64,000 nt of DNA from Limimaricola sp. G21655-S1 (lineage in GTDB: Bacteria > Pseudomonadota > Alphaproteobacteria > Rhodobacterales > Rhodobacteraceae): positions 62,001 to 126,000 of the forward strand of contig NZ_JAPWGO010000005.1 in the NCBI RefSeq assembly GCF_027213785.1, read 5' to 3'. The notes below the pieces were generated by a model, which saw nothing but the letters and a program-made list of their open reading frames with translations, was not told where the DNA came from and ran no database searches. Position numbers and translations under genes: made by a program. This document shows positions 17,558 through 26,011 of the stretch, piece by piece; the stretch's first letter is position 1; the number at the start of each line of letters is the position of its first letter.

Positions 17558-18387
17558 AGGCCGTGGCCGAAACGCTGGGCGTCTCCCGCTCGAACCTGAA
17601 TGCCCGGCTGAACGGGAGCGCGAAGCCGCGTCGGCGCTATCACAAAGCGGAGGACGCGGTGGTGCTTCCACTGATCTCGGCGATCGTGGCGGCGCGGCCG
17701 ACCTATGGCTACAGGCGCATCGCGGCGGTTCTGAACCGGCGGCTCCGGGCCGATGGCGCGGCGCCGGTGAACCACAAGCGGGTCTACCGCATCATGCAGG
17801 CGCACGACCTCCTGCTGGCGCGCAGATACACCGAGCGGCCGGAGCAGACCCATGAGGGCAAGGTCATCACCATGCGCTCGAACATTCGCTGGTGCTCGGA
17901 TGGCTTCGAGTTCACCTGCTGGAATGGCGATGTCGTCCGAGGGGCCTTCATCATCGATGCGCATGACCGGGAAATCATCGCCTGGCGGGCCGTGGTGAAC
18001 GCCGGCATCAGCGGCTCGGACATCCGCGACATGATGCTGGAGGCCGTCGAGGCCCGCTTCGGAGGCTATCGGGCGCCGCATCCTGTCGAGATGCTCAGCG
18101 ACAATGGCTCACCCTACGTCGCCAAGGACACCCGCATCTTCGCCCGGCAGCTGGGCTTGAAGCCCTGCTACACACCGGTGAAGAGCCCGCAGAGCAATGG
18201 CATCGCGGAGGCCTTCGTGAAGACGCTGAAGCGCGACTACGTCCACGTCACGCCGCTGCCGGATGCTGTCACCATCCTCGAGTTGCTCGCCGACTGGTTC
18301 GAGGACTACAACACCCATCACCCGCACTCAGGGCTGAAAATGCGCTCGCCCCGCGAATTCATTGCAGCTCAAACCGCAACCGCCTGA
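17554..18387 (+). CDS. IS3-family transposase OrfB (DDE integrase, IS2 type)
   Basis: 277 residues from the nominal start; in the cell it is probably produced as OrfAB. The rve integrase core has the DDE triad: Asp in IRWCSDGFEF, Asp in VEMLSDNGSPY and Glu in SNGIAEAFVKTLKRDYV, with the usual 35-residue spacing between the last two. An HTH_21 segment (PTYGYRRIAAVLNRRL) precedes the core. The end YNTHHPHSGLKMRSPREF is very similar to that of IS2. No stop or frameshift interrupts the domain. Confidence 0.93.
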   Translation: MKAVAETLGVSRSNLNARLNGSAKPRRRYHKAEDAVVLPLISAIVAARPTYGYRRIAAVLNRRLRADGAAPVNHKRVYRIMQAHDLLLARRYTERPEQTHEGKVITMRSNIRWCSDGFEFTCWNGDVVRGAFIIDAHDREIIAWRAVVNAGISGSDIRDMMLEAVEARFGGYRAPHPVEMLSDNGSPYVAKDTRIFARQLGLKPCYTPVKSPQSNGIAEAFVKTLKRDYVHVTPLPDAVTILELLADWFEDYNTHHPHSGLKMRSPREFIAAQTATA

Positions 18388-18414
18388 GTGTCCGGTGAAA
18401 CGGGGGCAAGACCA

Positions 18415-18419
18415 GTTGG
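18415..18419. repeat. Right target-site duplication GTTGG
   Basis: Second copy of the 5-bp target duplication. Removing the element and one copy restores an uninterrupted sequence ...CTACCG-GTTGG-ACCGAAG.... Confidence 0.85.
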
Positions 18420-18573
18420 ACCGAAGCCGCGCGCCCCTTGCCAGTGTTTTCAAACGACCGTATTCTCATATATAGCTAAAATGGAGGCGCCATGTTCTGG
18501 CAGCCGCAGGAGGGCTTGATCGATGGTAACGTCCATCTCGCCTGCATTCACAGGCCGAACCAAAGGATTCAGC

Positions 18574-18837
18574 ATGACCACGCTCCCAAGCCATCGGACC
18601 AAGATCAATCGCGCCATGCGTTTGGCCAAGGTCGGCGAGAACAGGGCTACCGCAGAGGCCTTGCTTCGGGTGCTCCCCGAGAGCGTGATAGCACGGGTCA
18701 CCGGACAAGAGCTTGCCGAGCTTCTCGATGCCGTGTGGAAGCTCTCCCGAAACTCCAGGGCGAGTACTGAAACCGAGCTCGTCAGCGACGGCGGGGTCTG
18801 GGACGAGGACAAGCAGGCATTCCGGGAGCTGGCGTAA
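18574..18837 (+). CDS. Small protein upstream of the resolvase, unknown function
   Basis: The ATG at 18574 has AAAGGA seven bases upstream; 87 residues. It reads MTTLPSHRTKINRAMRLAKV at the start and has two helical segments (TAEALLRVLPESVIARVTGQ and LAELLDAVWKLSRN) and an acidic end. No transmembrane part. The product looks like a small DNA- or protein-binding protein of plasmids and transposons, but I do not recognise the family. It is 45 bp before another tiny gene and 185 bp before the resolvase, on the same strand, suggesting one transcript. A long antisense frame across it lacks any support. Confidence 0.6.
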   Translation: MTTLPSHRTKINRAMRLAKVGENRATAEALLRVLPESVIARVTGQELAELLDAVWKLSRNSRASTETELVSDGGVWDEDKQAFRELA

Positions 18838-18882
18838 TGACCGCAGCCGCTGCGGTGCAGATCTAGCGCGAAAGGGATCACC

Positions 18883-19023
18883 ATGGACCTCCCTTCCCCT
18901 GCCCTCGAGCCGATGCCGCCCGAGTGGTTCGCCCGGATTGCCGAACATCTGAGCGAGGTGCCGGACGGCACGCCATTCCAGGAGACGGTCGAGGCCGTGT
19001 CTTGCGATGAAGCGGCGCGCTGA
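18883..19023 (+). CDS. Very small protein translationally coupled to the resolvase
   Basis: 46 residues: begins MDLPSPALEPMPPEWFARIA and ends SCDEAAR. AAAGGGATCACC stands before its ATG, and its TGA overlaps the ATG of the resolvase (TGATG), the usual sign of translational coupling. The PPEWFARIAEHL segment is amphipathic. No family recognised. The overlap and the ribosome-binding site are the evidence that it is real. Confidence 0.55.
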   Translation: MDLPSPALEPMPPEWFARIAEHLSEVPDGTPFQETVEAVSCDEAAR

Positions 19024-19931
19024 TGGCACTCATAGGCTACGCCCGCGTCTCGACCGACCTTCAAGACACCGCCGCACAGCGCCGCGAACTGAAATCGGCA
19101 GGCTGCACCGAGATCCACGAGGAGTTCGCCTCGGGCGCCGCGCGCGCCCGGCCGGTCCTTGCGAAGCTCGTGGCGAGCCTCGGCCGAGGCGACGTGCTGA
19201 TCGTGGTGCGCATCGACCGCCTGGCACGCTCGCTGTCGCACCTGCTCGAGGTCATCGAGACGCTGGAAGCCCGCGGGGCGCATTTCCGATCTCTGGGCGA
19301 TCCGATCGACACCACCTCGCCGCAGGGCAAGTTCACGCTGCAGATCCTTGGCGCCACCGCCGAGTTCGAACGCGCGCTGATCCGCGAGAGGACAATAGCG
19401 GGGCTCGCTTCGGCGCGCGAGAAGGGTCGCGTCGGCGGCAATCCGGGCCTGCGGGACCGCGACCCGGAGGCGATCGCCAAGGTCAGCCGGGCGCGCGACC
19501 GCAGCTACTTCGACAAGCTCAACGAGGAAGCCCAGCAGTGGCTGCCCGCCGTCCGGCAGTTCCGGCCGCGGCTGCCTTGGGAGGACGTCGTGCGGATCAT
19601 CAACAGCCGGCATCCAGGCGCGAAGCCTTGGACCGTCGAGCGGCTGCGGCGCGCCGCCGGGCGCTTCGTGAAGGATGGGCTGCTGGACCGCGCCGTGCTC
19701 GACCGCGCCCCGCCTGCGCAGAAGGACGACCGGATTCTAGCGATCATCGCCGGCATCAAGTGCTCGGCGCCGGAGATCACGCTAAAGGAGATCGCCGCCC
19801 GGCTCGAGGCAATGCGGGAGCCGACGCCCCGGGGCCGCTCGAAATGGGCGACGTCCTCCGTGGCCCATTTCCTGTCGCGTGCCGCGGAAGCCGGGCTTCT
19901 CGGCGAAGAGGCTCGGCAGGGGAGGCCGTAA
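19023..19931 (+). CDS. Serine recombinase (resolvase/invertase family)
   Basis: 302 residues. The catalytic domain fills residues 1-140: Ser10 in IGYARVSTDLQDTAAQR is the nucleophile, DVLIVVRIDRLARSLSHLLE carries the arginines of the active site, and GKFTLQILGATAEFERALIRERTIAGL is the E-helix (quoted here only to mark 105-131). The 160-residue C-terminal part is longer than the roughly 45-residue helix-turn-helix of classic Tn3 resolvases and appears to hold two helix-turn-helix-like units (WEDVVRIINSRHPG and TLKEIAARLEAM). It probably acts in plasmid or transposon dimer resolution. The neighbouring small genes and IS element suggest acquired DNA. Confidence 0.9.
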   Translation: MALIGYARVSTDLQDTAAQRRELKSAGCTEIHEEFASGAARARPVLAKLVASLGRGDVLIVVRIDRLARSLSHLLEVIETLEARGAHFRSLGDPIDTTSPQGKFTLQILGATAEFERALIRERTIAGLASAREKGRVGGNPGLRDRDPEAIAKVSRARDRSYFDKLNEEAQQWLPAVRQFRPRLPWEDVVRIINSRHPGAKPWTVERLRRAAGRFVKDGLLDRAVLDRAPPAQKDDRILAIIAGIKCSAPEITLKEIAARLEAMREPTPRGRSKWATSSVAHFLSRAAEAGLLGEEARQGRP

Positions 19932-20209
19932 ACAGGATCGACTGTCGTTTTAGCTAACCTCTACGCATGCTTGGTCGCGTCGCTGAGCTTGCTGCTGCTC
20001 ACCATGGCCTCCTTGCCTCCAAATTAGCGAAGAAGGCATCCACGAACCATGGAGCTATTCAAAGCAATGCCATAGCAAGGCGACGAGGCCGGAACCGCAG
20101 AGCATTTCTTGCTCCTAAGTGCTGCCGTTCAAGAGGCACGGCCGATAGTGCATGACGCTAATGACCACCGGGGGCATCGCGCGCCTCCCTGACCGCGAAG
20201 CGAAGGTTC

Positions 20210-21154
20210 ATGATTGACATTCTTCCGATCACGGGCGTGATCTTCGTCCTAATTGGGGTGGGATACCTGGCGGTGCGTACCGGGACGCTCGCAGCGGGCG
20301 ACATGGCGGCACTGGGAAAGTTCGTAGTCGGCTTCGCGCTGCCGGCACTGATCTTCCAGGCAGTGACCCAGCGCCCGATGGGCGAGATCGCCGATCCCGG
20401 CTATCTCACCGCGATGCTTGGCGGATCGCTCGCGGTCTTCGCGGCCGGTTACGGATTGATGCGCCATCGCGGCCACCCGCCATCGGCCGCTACCTTCCAT
20501 GCCATGGGCATGTCCTGCGCCAACAGCGGCTTCATCGGCTACCCGGTTCTGCTGATGGCGCTGCCCTCGGTGGCCACCTCGGCGTTGGCGATGAACATGG
20601 TGGTCGAGAATCTGGTGATGATTCCGCTGGTGCTGATCATGGCCGAACGGGCCAGTGCAACCGGGCCAAGGGGGCGGCGGCTGGCATGGATGATCGCCGT
20701 GCGGCTGGGCCGCAACCCGATCATCCTCGCGCTGGCGCTCGGCCTCGGCGTCTCCGCACTCGGCCTGCCGCTACCGATTCTAGTCGAACGGCCGGTCGAG
20801 ATCCTCGCCAATGCCAGCGCCGCGCTGTCGTTGGCGGCAATCGGCGGCACGCTCGCGGCGCTGCCGCTGGCAGCAATGAACCGCGCGGTCATCCCGGTGG
20901 TGCTTGGCAAGCTGGTGGTGCATCCACTTGCGGTCGGGATTGGATTGGCTGCAATGGCGGCCGCAGGGCTCGGTGTGGCCGACCCCGCGCTTGCCGCGGC
21001 GGGGATCGTGATGGCGGCGATGCCGGCGATGGGGATCTACCCCATCCTCGCGCAGCGCTTCGGCCAGGCGCAGAGCGCCGCCGTCGCTATGCTGGCGATG
21101 ACGCTCGTCTCCTTCGCGACCATCAGCGCCGCGATGTGGCTGGCCCTGCCCTAA
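20210..21154 (+). CDS. AEC-family (auxin efflux carrier-like/MdcF-type) transporter
   Basis: 314 residues with ten predicted membrane segments arranged as two inverted five-helix halves. The signature NPIILALALGLGVSALGLPL (about 165-185) and the N-terminal FVLIGVGYLAVRTGTL are typical of the AEC family, which includes malonate and other organic-acid carriers. MSCANSGFIGYPV near residue 105 is the conserved first broken helix. It stands alone, with a 278-bp gene-free stretch before it and a terminator-like hairpin after it, pointing toward the DapA-like gene. The substrate is unknown. Confidence 0.88.
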   Translation: MIDILPITGVIFVLIGVGYLAVRTGTLAAGDMAALGKFVVGFALPALIFQAVTQRPMGEIADPGYLTAMLGGSLAVFAAGYGLMRHRGHPPSAATFHAMGMSCANSGFIGYPVLLMALPSVATSALAMNMVVENLVMIPLVLIMAERASATGPRGRRLAWMIAVRLGRNPIILALALGLGVSALGLPLPILVERPVEILANASAALSLAAIGGTLAALPLAAMNRAVIPVVLGKLVVHPLAVGIGLAAMAAAGLGVADPALAAAGIVMAAMPAMGIYPILAQRFGQAQSAAVAMLAMTLVSFATISAAMWLALP

Positions 21155-21210
21155 GCCGCGCGCGACCGCGCGCCCGGCGACGAAACTCCGACGCGGCTTG
21201 CTTCCCTGCC

Positions 21211-21233
21211 GACGCCCAAGCGTTTAGGGCGTC
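21211..21233. terminator. Bidirectional terminator-like hairpin
   Basis: GACGCCC pairs with GGGCGTC across a 9-base loop, between the convergent AEC gene and the dapA-like gene. Confidence 0.5.
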
Positions 21234-21248
21234 GCCCAGTCGGGCCAT

Positions 21249-22220
21249 TCAGGCCGCGGGCCGGGGCAACTCCGCGATGCGGCTGCGGAACCGCTCCGCC
21301 CCCGTCACGATCTGGTCGAGCACCGCCTCGATCGCCCAGTGCCGCTCGGCGAGATCGTAATTCACCGTCCGGCTGTGCAGGCCTGCGAAGGTCCCAATGC
21401 GGACATGGTACACCTTGGCCAGCTTCGGATAGCCGAAGGGCTCGCACATCGCTGCCAGCACCAAGAAGTTGTCGAGCTCGGCCGCGAGAGCGGGATGCGC
21501 GGCACCGTGCTCGTAGAGCCAGCGATAGAGATCAGGGTGGAAGTTGTTCATCACCCCCGAGAAGCCCTGTCCGCCAGCCTGCATCACCGGCCAAGCGATC
21601 GCCGCGTTGGCGTTGTTGATCGCCAGCGGCGTGCCGCGCGTCAGCGCCAGCCGGCGCCTCACCACTCCAAGGTCGCAGGCCACGTCCTTGAGAAAGTCGA
21701 ACCGACCGTCCTGGGCGCAGAACTCGAGCTCGTCGTCGCTCAGCAGTCGCCGGTAAGGGGCCGGACACTCGTAGAGGCCATAGCGGGTGTCAGAGGGCAG
21801 TGCCGACAGCAGCGCCTCGAGTCGGACCCGCCAGATGCCTGGTTCGTCGCCCTGCGCGGCCAGCCGGTTGGTGACCAGCACCACCGCGTCGACGCCGGTG
21901 CCGGCGACCGCTGCAAGCTCCTCGAGCTGCGCATCGTGACCGTCGGAGACGTGGCCCGAGGCCACCACCGGGACCCGGCCCGCAACCTGAGCGACTGTGA
22001 AGCGCGCAAGTTCGCGCCGCTCTTCGAGCGTGAGGTGCTGCATCTCGGAGGACTGGCAGACCGCGAACAGGCCCTGCGCGCCGTGATCGAGATACCACTC
22101 GATCAGCCGCGCGTAGCCGTCCCAGTCGATGCGGTCGTCATCGGTGAAGGGAGTGATCATGACGGGGAAGATGCCGGAAACGGACATGGGGGAGGACTTT
22201 CGCTTGGGGTCAGCCGTCAT
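21249..22220 (-). CDS. DapA-family aldolase or dehydratase (sugar-acid lyase candidate)
   Basis: 323 residues from the start that overlaps the DctM stop by 11 bp; a start at 22187 (MSVSGIFPVMITPF) is as likely on family grounds. The TIM barrel shows the class I Schiff-base lysine in FDFLKDVACDLG (near residue 178) and the catalytic tyrosine in YGLYECPAP. The usual GTTGE loop is replaced by CQSSEM, which argues against dihydrodipicolinate synthase. It is the last gene of dctPQM. Given the divergent fucU, lactonase and aldo/keto reductase, cleavage of a 2-keto-3-deoxy sugar acid (such as 2-keto-3-deoxy-L-fuconate) is the best guess, but this is inference. Confidence 0.8.
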   Translation of the reverse strand: MTADPKRKSSPMSVSGIFPVMITPFTDDDRIDWDGYARLIEWYLDHGAQGLFAVCQSSEMQHLTLEERRELARFTVAQVAGRVPVVASGHVSDGHDAQLEELAAVAGTGVDAVVLVTNRLAAQGDEPGIWRVRLEALLSALPSDTRYGLYECPAPYRRLLSDDELEFCAQDGRFDFLKDVACDLGVVRRRLALTRGTPLAINNANAAIAWPVMQAGGQGFSGVMNNFHPDLYRWLYEHGAAHPALAAELDNFLVLAAMCEPFGYPKLAKVYHVRIGTFAGLHSRTVNYDLAERHWAIEAVLDQIVTGAERFRSRIAELPRPAA

Positions 22221-23505
22221 AGCCCATCAGGCGGGGCAGCCAGAGGGTGATGCCGGGGAACAGGATGAGCAGCAGCAGCGCCACCACGAGTACCGCGAGG
22301 AAGGACCAAATCTCGCGAATGATCTCGGCCAACGGAATGCGGGTAACGGCGTTTATGACGAAGAGGAGGATGCCGTAGGGGGGCGTGATCAAGCCAATCA
22401 TGCAATTGACGATCGCCACCACACCGAAATGCACGAGGTCGATGCCGAGCTCGCGCGCCGAGGGCAGAAACAGCGGGATGATAACCAGAATGATGGTCGA
22501 GGCGTCGAGCACGCAGCCCAGGAGCAGGATCAGGATGTTGACCCCGATCAGGAAGGTCAGTGGCGCGACGTCGAGCCCGACCAGCGCCTGCGCGACGCGC
22601 CCGGGAATGTTCTCTGAGGCGACGATGTAGTTCAGGATCAAGGCACCGCCGATCACCAGCCCGATCGCCGCCGAGGAGCGGGCCGAGGAGACCAGGATCT
22701 CGTAGAAGGCGCGCAGGCTGAGCGAGCGGTAGAACAGCGCCGCAAGGACCAGCGCGTAGAAGGCGGCAACCGCCGCGGCCTCGGTCGGCGTGGTGACGCC
22801 GCCATAAATGCCATATAGGAGGATCACCGGCATCATCAGCGCGGGAAAGGCGCGGAAGGTGGTCATCGGCAAGTCGCGCAAAGGCGTGGGCTCTTCAAGC
22901 GCGAAGTCGCGGCGTTGCGAGATCCACAGGTTCATCGCCATCAGCACCAGCCCCATCAGCAGACCCGGCAGGATACCCGCAAGGAACAGGAAGCCGATCG
23001 AGCTGCCCGAGACCAGCGCGTAGAGCACCATCGGAATCGAGGGTGGGATGATCGGACCGATCGTGGCCGAGGCGGCGGTGATGGCGGCGGCGTAGCCGCG
23101 CGAGTAGTGACCGGAGCGGGTCATCATGTCGATGATTACCCGGCCGATCCCGGCGGCGTCGGCCACCGCCGAACCGGACATGCCCGAGAACACCAGCGAG
23201 GCGACGACGTTGACATGCCCGAGCCCGCCGCGGAACCGCCCGACCAGCGCCACGCAGAAGCGCAGCAGCCGGTCCGAGATGGTGCCGGCGTTCATGATAT
23301 TGGCGGCGACGATGAACAAGGGCACCGCGAGCAGGATGAAGCTCTGGTAGAGCCCATCCATCAGCACCTTACCCGGCAGGCCGATGCTCTGGCCGGCGGC
23401 GAGCATGTAGGCGAAGGCGCCGACCAGAATTGCGTAGGCGATCGGCAGGCCGATCGCCGCGAGGCCGAATAGCACCGCGAGGCAGGCAAAAAAGGCGAGG
23501 CTCAC
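22210..23505 (-). CDS. dctM: TRAP transporter large membrane subunit (DctM)
   Basis: 431 residues, about twelve membrane segments. GMSGSAVADAAGIGRVIIDMM and ATIGPIIPPSIPMVLYALVS are the diagnostic DctM motifs, with the second inverted half showing LLGCVLDASTIILVIIPLFL and MIGLITPPYGILLFV. The GTG start overlaps the dctQ stop (GTGA). It forms the Na+-driven permease together with DctQ and is fed by the periplasmic DctP. The context suggests a sugar acid or sugar related to L-fucose as cargo. Confidence 0.93.
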   Translation of the reverse strand: MSLAFFACLAVLFGLAAIGLPIAYAILVGAFAYMLAAGQSIGLPGKVLMDGLYQSFILLAVPLFIVAANIMNAGTISDRLLRFCVALVGRFRGGLGHVNVVASLVFSGMSGSAVADAAGIGRVIIDMMTRSGHYSRGYAAAITAASATIGPIIPPSIPMVLYALVSGSSIGFLFLAGILPGLLMGLVLMAMNLWISQRRDFALEEPTPLRDLPMTTFRAFPALMMPVILLYGIYGGVTTPTEAAAVAAFYALVLAALFYRSLSLRAFYEILVSSARSSAAIGLVIGGALILNYIVASENIPGRVAQALVGLDVAPLTFLIGVNILILLLGCVLDASTIILVIIPLFLPSARELGIDLVHFGVVAIVNCMIGLITPPYGILLFVINAVTRIPLAEIIREIWSFLAVLVVALLLLILFPGITLWLPRLMGYDG

Positions 23506-24074
23506 GGCCGGTCCTCCCGGTCGTCAGCATCGCCGATCAGGTCAGGTTCGGGCACGCCGTGCCGGAAAGCGTGCCAGACGCCCCAAGCGTAGCGCGCCGC
23601 CACCGCGATCAGGAACAGCATGTAGATCACATAGATGTCGCGCATCCGGATCCAGTCGCCGAACAGGTCGGCCAGCGTCGCGGTCTGCTTGAGCCGCAGG
23701 ATCGCGAAGCGGTCCCAGGTCGGCCCGACTGAGGCCAGCAGCCCCACGACGACCGACAGCCCAGCGATGATCGCGAAGCCGCGCCGCAGCCCGGGCCCGA
23801 CGCTCAGCGCCAGGATGTCGAAGCTGACATGGTCACGCTCGCGCACTACGAAGGCGTTGCCCCAGAAGATCAGCCAGACCCAGAGCGCCAGACAGAACTC
23901 GAGCGTCCAGCCGTAATGGCGCGCGTCGAGCCAAGGCATCGCCGCGACCAGCCCGTCGAGGCGGGCGCCGTAGCGCACCGCAACCTGCAGGATGAAGGTG
24001 GCGAAGATCAGCCCCATCATCAGCGCCGCCACCGCCTCGGCGGCGCGCAGGAGCAAGATGGCGGGTCGGGACAT
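23502..24074 (-). CDS. dctQ: TRAP transporter small membrane subunit (DctQ)
   Basis: I chose the ATG at 24074 (MSRPAILLLRAAEAV), which has GGAG eight bases upstream, over a GTG at 24140 that would overlap the dctP stop but lacks a ribosome-binding site. The product has 190 residues with four membrane segments. EFCLALWVWLIFWGNAFVVRERDHVSFDIL (marking about 75-105) is the typical DctQ block with the conserved charged cluster. It couples DctP to DctM. The 65-bp gap to dctP and overlap with dctM keep it in one operon. Confidence 0.88.
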   Translation of the reverse strand: MSRPAILLLRAAEAVAALMMGLIFATFILQVAVRYGARLDGLVAAMPWLDARHYGWTLEFCLALWVWLIFWGNAFVVRERDHVSFDILALSVGPGLRRGFAIIAGLSVVVGLLASVGPTWDRFAILRLKQTATLADLFGDWIRMRDIYVIYMLFLIAVAARYAWGVWHAFRHGVPEPDLIGDADDREDRP

Positions 24075-24136
24075 GCGCGGGGCTCCGGGAAAGGGTGCGG
24101 GGCGGATCTGGGGCAGCAGCGTCGCCCAGACTGGGT

Positions 24137-25144
24137 TCACTCGGCCAGCGCGTTGATCTGTTCGAGCACGCCCTCGGGCCAGTCGGCGGCGAAGTCGCTC
24201 TCGAGATACTGCGCCTGCACGTGCTCGCGGAACGCCTCGAGATCGGGCTCGTAGAGCTCGAGCCCCTGCTCCTCGAGGAAGCTTACCAGCTCGGCCTCCT
24301 TGGCGAGTTGCGCCTCACGCCCGGCGCTGGCGGCATCGGTCGCGGCTTGCTGCAACTGCGCCTGTTGCGTCTCGTCCAGCCCGTCCCAGATCTCCTTGGA
24401 AATCGCGATGTAGTTCAGGTCGACCAAGTGCCGGGTCAGCGCGATCTGCTCGGTCACCTCGTAGAACTTGGCATCGACCACGGTGGGCAACGGATTGTCC
24501 TGGCCGTCGACCGAGCCGGTCTGCAGCGCGGTGTAGACCTCGGTGAAGGCCATCGGCGTCGGGTTGGCGCCGAGCGCCCGTCCCAGGAACTGCCAAGCGT
24601 CGGTGCCAGGCATGCGTAGGTTGACCCCGGAGAGGTCTTCGGGCGTCTGCACATCGCGCTCGGAGCGCGGCATGCGCAGGTTCACGTGCCGCTCGCCGAG
24701 ATACATCACCGCGAGCAGCTTCACGCCGAGTTCGTCCTCAACCTTCTGCTTGAACGGCTCCATCAGCGGATCGTTGAACACCGCAACTTGGTGATCGGCG
24801 TCCTGATGAACGTAGCCTGCGGTGAAGATCGAGAACATGGGGAAGAAGGTGGCGAGTTCCTGTGCCGAGGTGATCGACATGTCGAGATCGCCGGTGGCGA
24901 TTGCCTCGAGCTCAGAGCCCTGCGCGATCAGCGATGAGTTGTAATGCGGTTCGTAGTTGGCGAAATCGGCCACCGCCGGGCCGAACACCTCGGCCATGGC
25001 GATGCTGCGCTGATCCGTCTCCGAGGCGGGGGTGGACAGGCGGAGCGTCACCTTGTCCTGCGCGATGGCCCCTTGCGGAGCGAAGGCCAGCGCCCCGACG
25101 AGGGCGATAGCGCTGACGGTGAAACTACGGCGTGCGACGGTCAT
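24137..25144 (-). CDS. dctP: TRAP transporter periplasmic solute-binding protein (DctP)
   Basis: The ATG at 25144 follows GGGAGGAGACCGAAGCC and starts a signal peptide (MTVARRSFTVSAIALVGALA, ending AIAQ); 335 residues. The DctP fold is clear: LGVKLLAVMYLGERHVNLRM, the ligand-binding arginine region LSGVNLRMPGTDAWQFLGRA near 180-200, and EVYTALQTGSVDGQDNPLPT near 210-230. It is the first gene of dctPQM-dapA and is transcribed from a good promoter within the divergent region shared with gntR. Ligand likely a sugar or sugar acid, from context. Confidence 0.92.
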   Translation of the reverse strand: MTVARRSFTVSAIALVGALAFAPQGAIAQDKVTLRLSTPASETDQRSIAMAEVFGPAVADFANYEPHYNSSLIAQGSELEAIATGDLDMSITSAQELATFFPMFSIFTAGYVHQDADHQVAVFNDPLMEPFKQKVEDELGVKLLAVMYLGERHVNLRMPRSERDVQTPEDLSGVNLRMPGTDAWQFLGRALGANPTPMAFTEVYTALQTGSVDGQDNPLPTVVDAKFYEVTEQIALTRHLVDLNYIAISKEIWDGLDETQQAQLQQAATDAASAGREAQLAKEAELVSFLEEQGLELYEPDLEAFREHVQAQYLESDFAADWPEGVLEQINALAE

Positions 25145-25215
25145 GGCTTCGGTCTCCTCCCGAACATTGTCTCCCTGTGGCAGGCCGGCCCGGTGGCACC
25201 GCCCCGCTTCTGGAC

Positions 25216-25244
25216 ATATCACTAACATGTCAGTAATCTGTCAA
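25216..25244 (-). promoter_or_regulatory. Promoter of dctPQM with an operator in the spacer
   Basis: On the minus strand, TTGACA (25244-25239) is 17 bases from TGATAT (25221-25216), close to a sigma-70 consensus. Inside the spacer lies the inverted repeat ACTGACATGTTAGT (25234-25221), with a core ACATGT and matching ends. It is a natural operator for the divergent GntR-family regulator, whose start is 35 bp away. The promoter is seen in the sequence; the regulator-site pairing is inference. Confidence 0.65.
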
Positions 25245-25268
25245 GCGTGGATCCTCGAGGGATTTCGA

Positions 25269-25964
25269 ATGACGAGCCAATCGCACGCCGCTCCGGGCGG
25301 AGCCGCACCGCCCAGCCTGCGCCGCCGCGCGTATGACGAAGTGACGGCCCTGCTCAACGAGGGCCGACTGCGCCCGGGCGAGATCGTGTCGCAGCGCCGG
25401 CTGGTCGAGATCACCGGCGCCAGCCTCGGCGCGATCCGCGAGGCGGTGCCGCGGCTGGAGGCCGAGGGGCTGCTGATCACCGTCCCCAAGAAGGGGTTGA
25501 TGGTGCCCGGGCTCGACGTGCGGTTCGTGCGCGACGCCTACCAGCTGCGCCGGATGATCGAGCGCGCGGCGCTGCCCGACATGCTGGTCCGGCTCGACGA
25601 CGTGGAACTGACGCAATGGCGCGACTGGCACCACGCGCTGGCGAACGAGATCACGGCCGGCGGCGGCGTCGCGCGGCCAGAGCAGATCGACCGGCTGCAG
25701 CGCCAGGACTGGGAAATGCACGCCCGCTTCGTCGCCACCATGGGCAACGCGCTGATCGACGACATCTACCGCGTGACACTGATTAAGATCCGCATGGCAG
25801 TGCAGTCGCGGCTGCGCGTGACCGGCGACAACGCGCGCCGGGTCATTGACGAGCATCTCGCGATCCTCGAGCCACTGTCGCGCCGCGAGGCCGCCGCCGC
25901 GGCCGCCGCGCTCGACCGCCATATCGACCAGTCGCTGAGCCTCGCCTTGGGCGGCAATCCCTGA
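25269..25964 (+). CDS. GntR-family transcriptional regulator (FadR/FCD type)
   Basis: 231 residues. The winged helix (SLRRRAYDEVTALLNEGRLR and VSQRRLVEITGASLGAIREA) is followed by an all-helical FCD domain in which likely metal-ligand histidines occur in DWEMHARFVATM, VIDEHLAIL and ALDRHIDQS. It is divergent from dctPQM and directly upstream of the aldo/keto reductase, fucU and lactonase genes, 47 bp away, so it probably represses both sides until a sugar acid effector binds. No strong ribosome-binding site precedes the chosen ATG; an in-frame ATG at 25227 inside the operator region would add 14 residues. Confidence 0.88.
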   Translation: MTSQSHAAPGGAAPPSLRRRAYDEVTALLNEGRLRPGEIVSQRRLVEITGASLGAIREAVPRLEAEGLLITVPKKGLMVPGLDVRFVRDAYQLRRMIERAALPDMLVRLDDVELTQWRDWHHALANEITAGGGVARPEQIDRLQRQDWEMHARFVATMGNALIDDIYRVTLIKIRMAVQSRLRVTGDNARRVIDEHLAILEPLSRREAAAAAAALDRHIDQSLSLALGGNP

Positions 25965-26011
25965 GCCGCCCGCTCGCGACCGCAGCCCAGCCTTCAAGCC
26001 GCCAGGAGCGC

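Larger units (their letters stand above)
17106..18414 (+). mobile_element. Complete IS3-family element of the IS2 type
   Basis: 1309 bp. The left end TGAACTGGCCCCCGTTTCG and the right end (read inward on the other strand) TGGTCTTGCCCCCGTTTCA form imperfect inverted repeats that continue ACCGGACACTCAGGC on both sides. The alignment matches the asymmetric ends of IS2. The element is flanked by the same five bases, GTTGG (17101-17105 and 18415-18419), the target duplication size known for IS2. It contains orfA and orfB with a slippery A7 run between them. Both frames are intact, so recent insertion is likely. Confidence 0.92.

Noticed and set aside
18450-19613. 387-codon minus-strand frame opposite the small genes and resolvase
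   Set aside because: Low-complexity shadow. The plus strand has ribosome-binding sites, coupled starts and a clear serine-recombinase domain.
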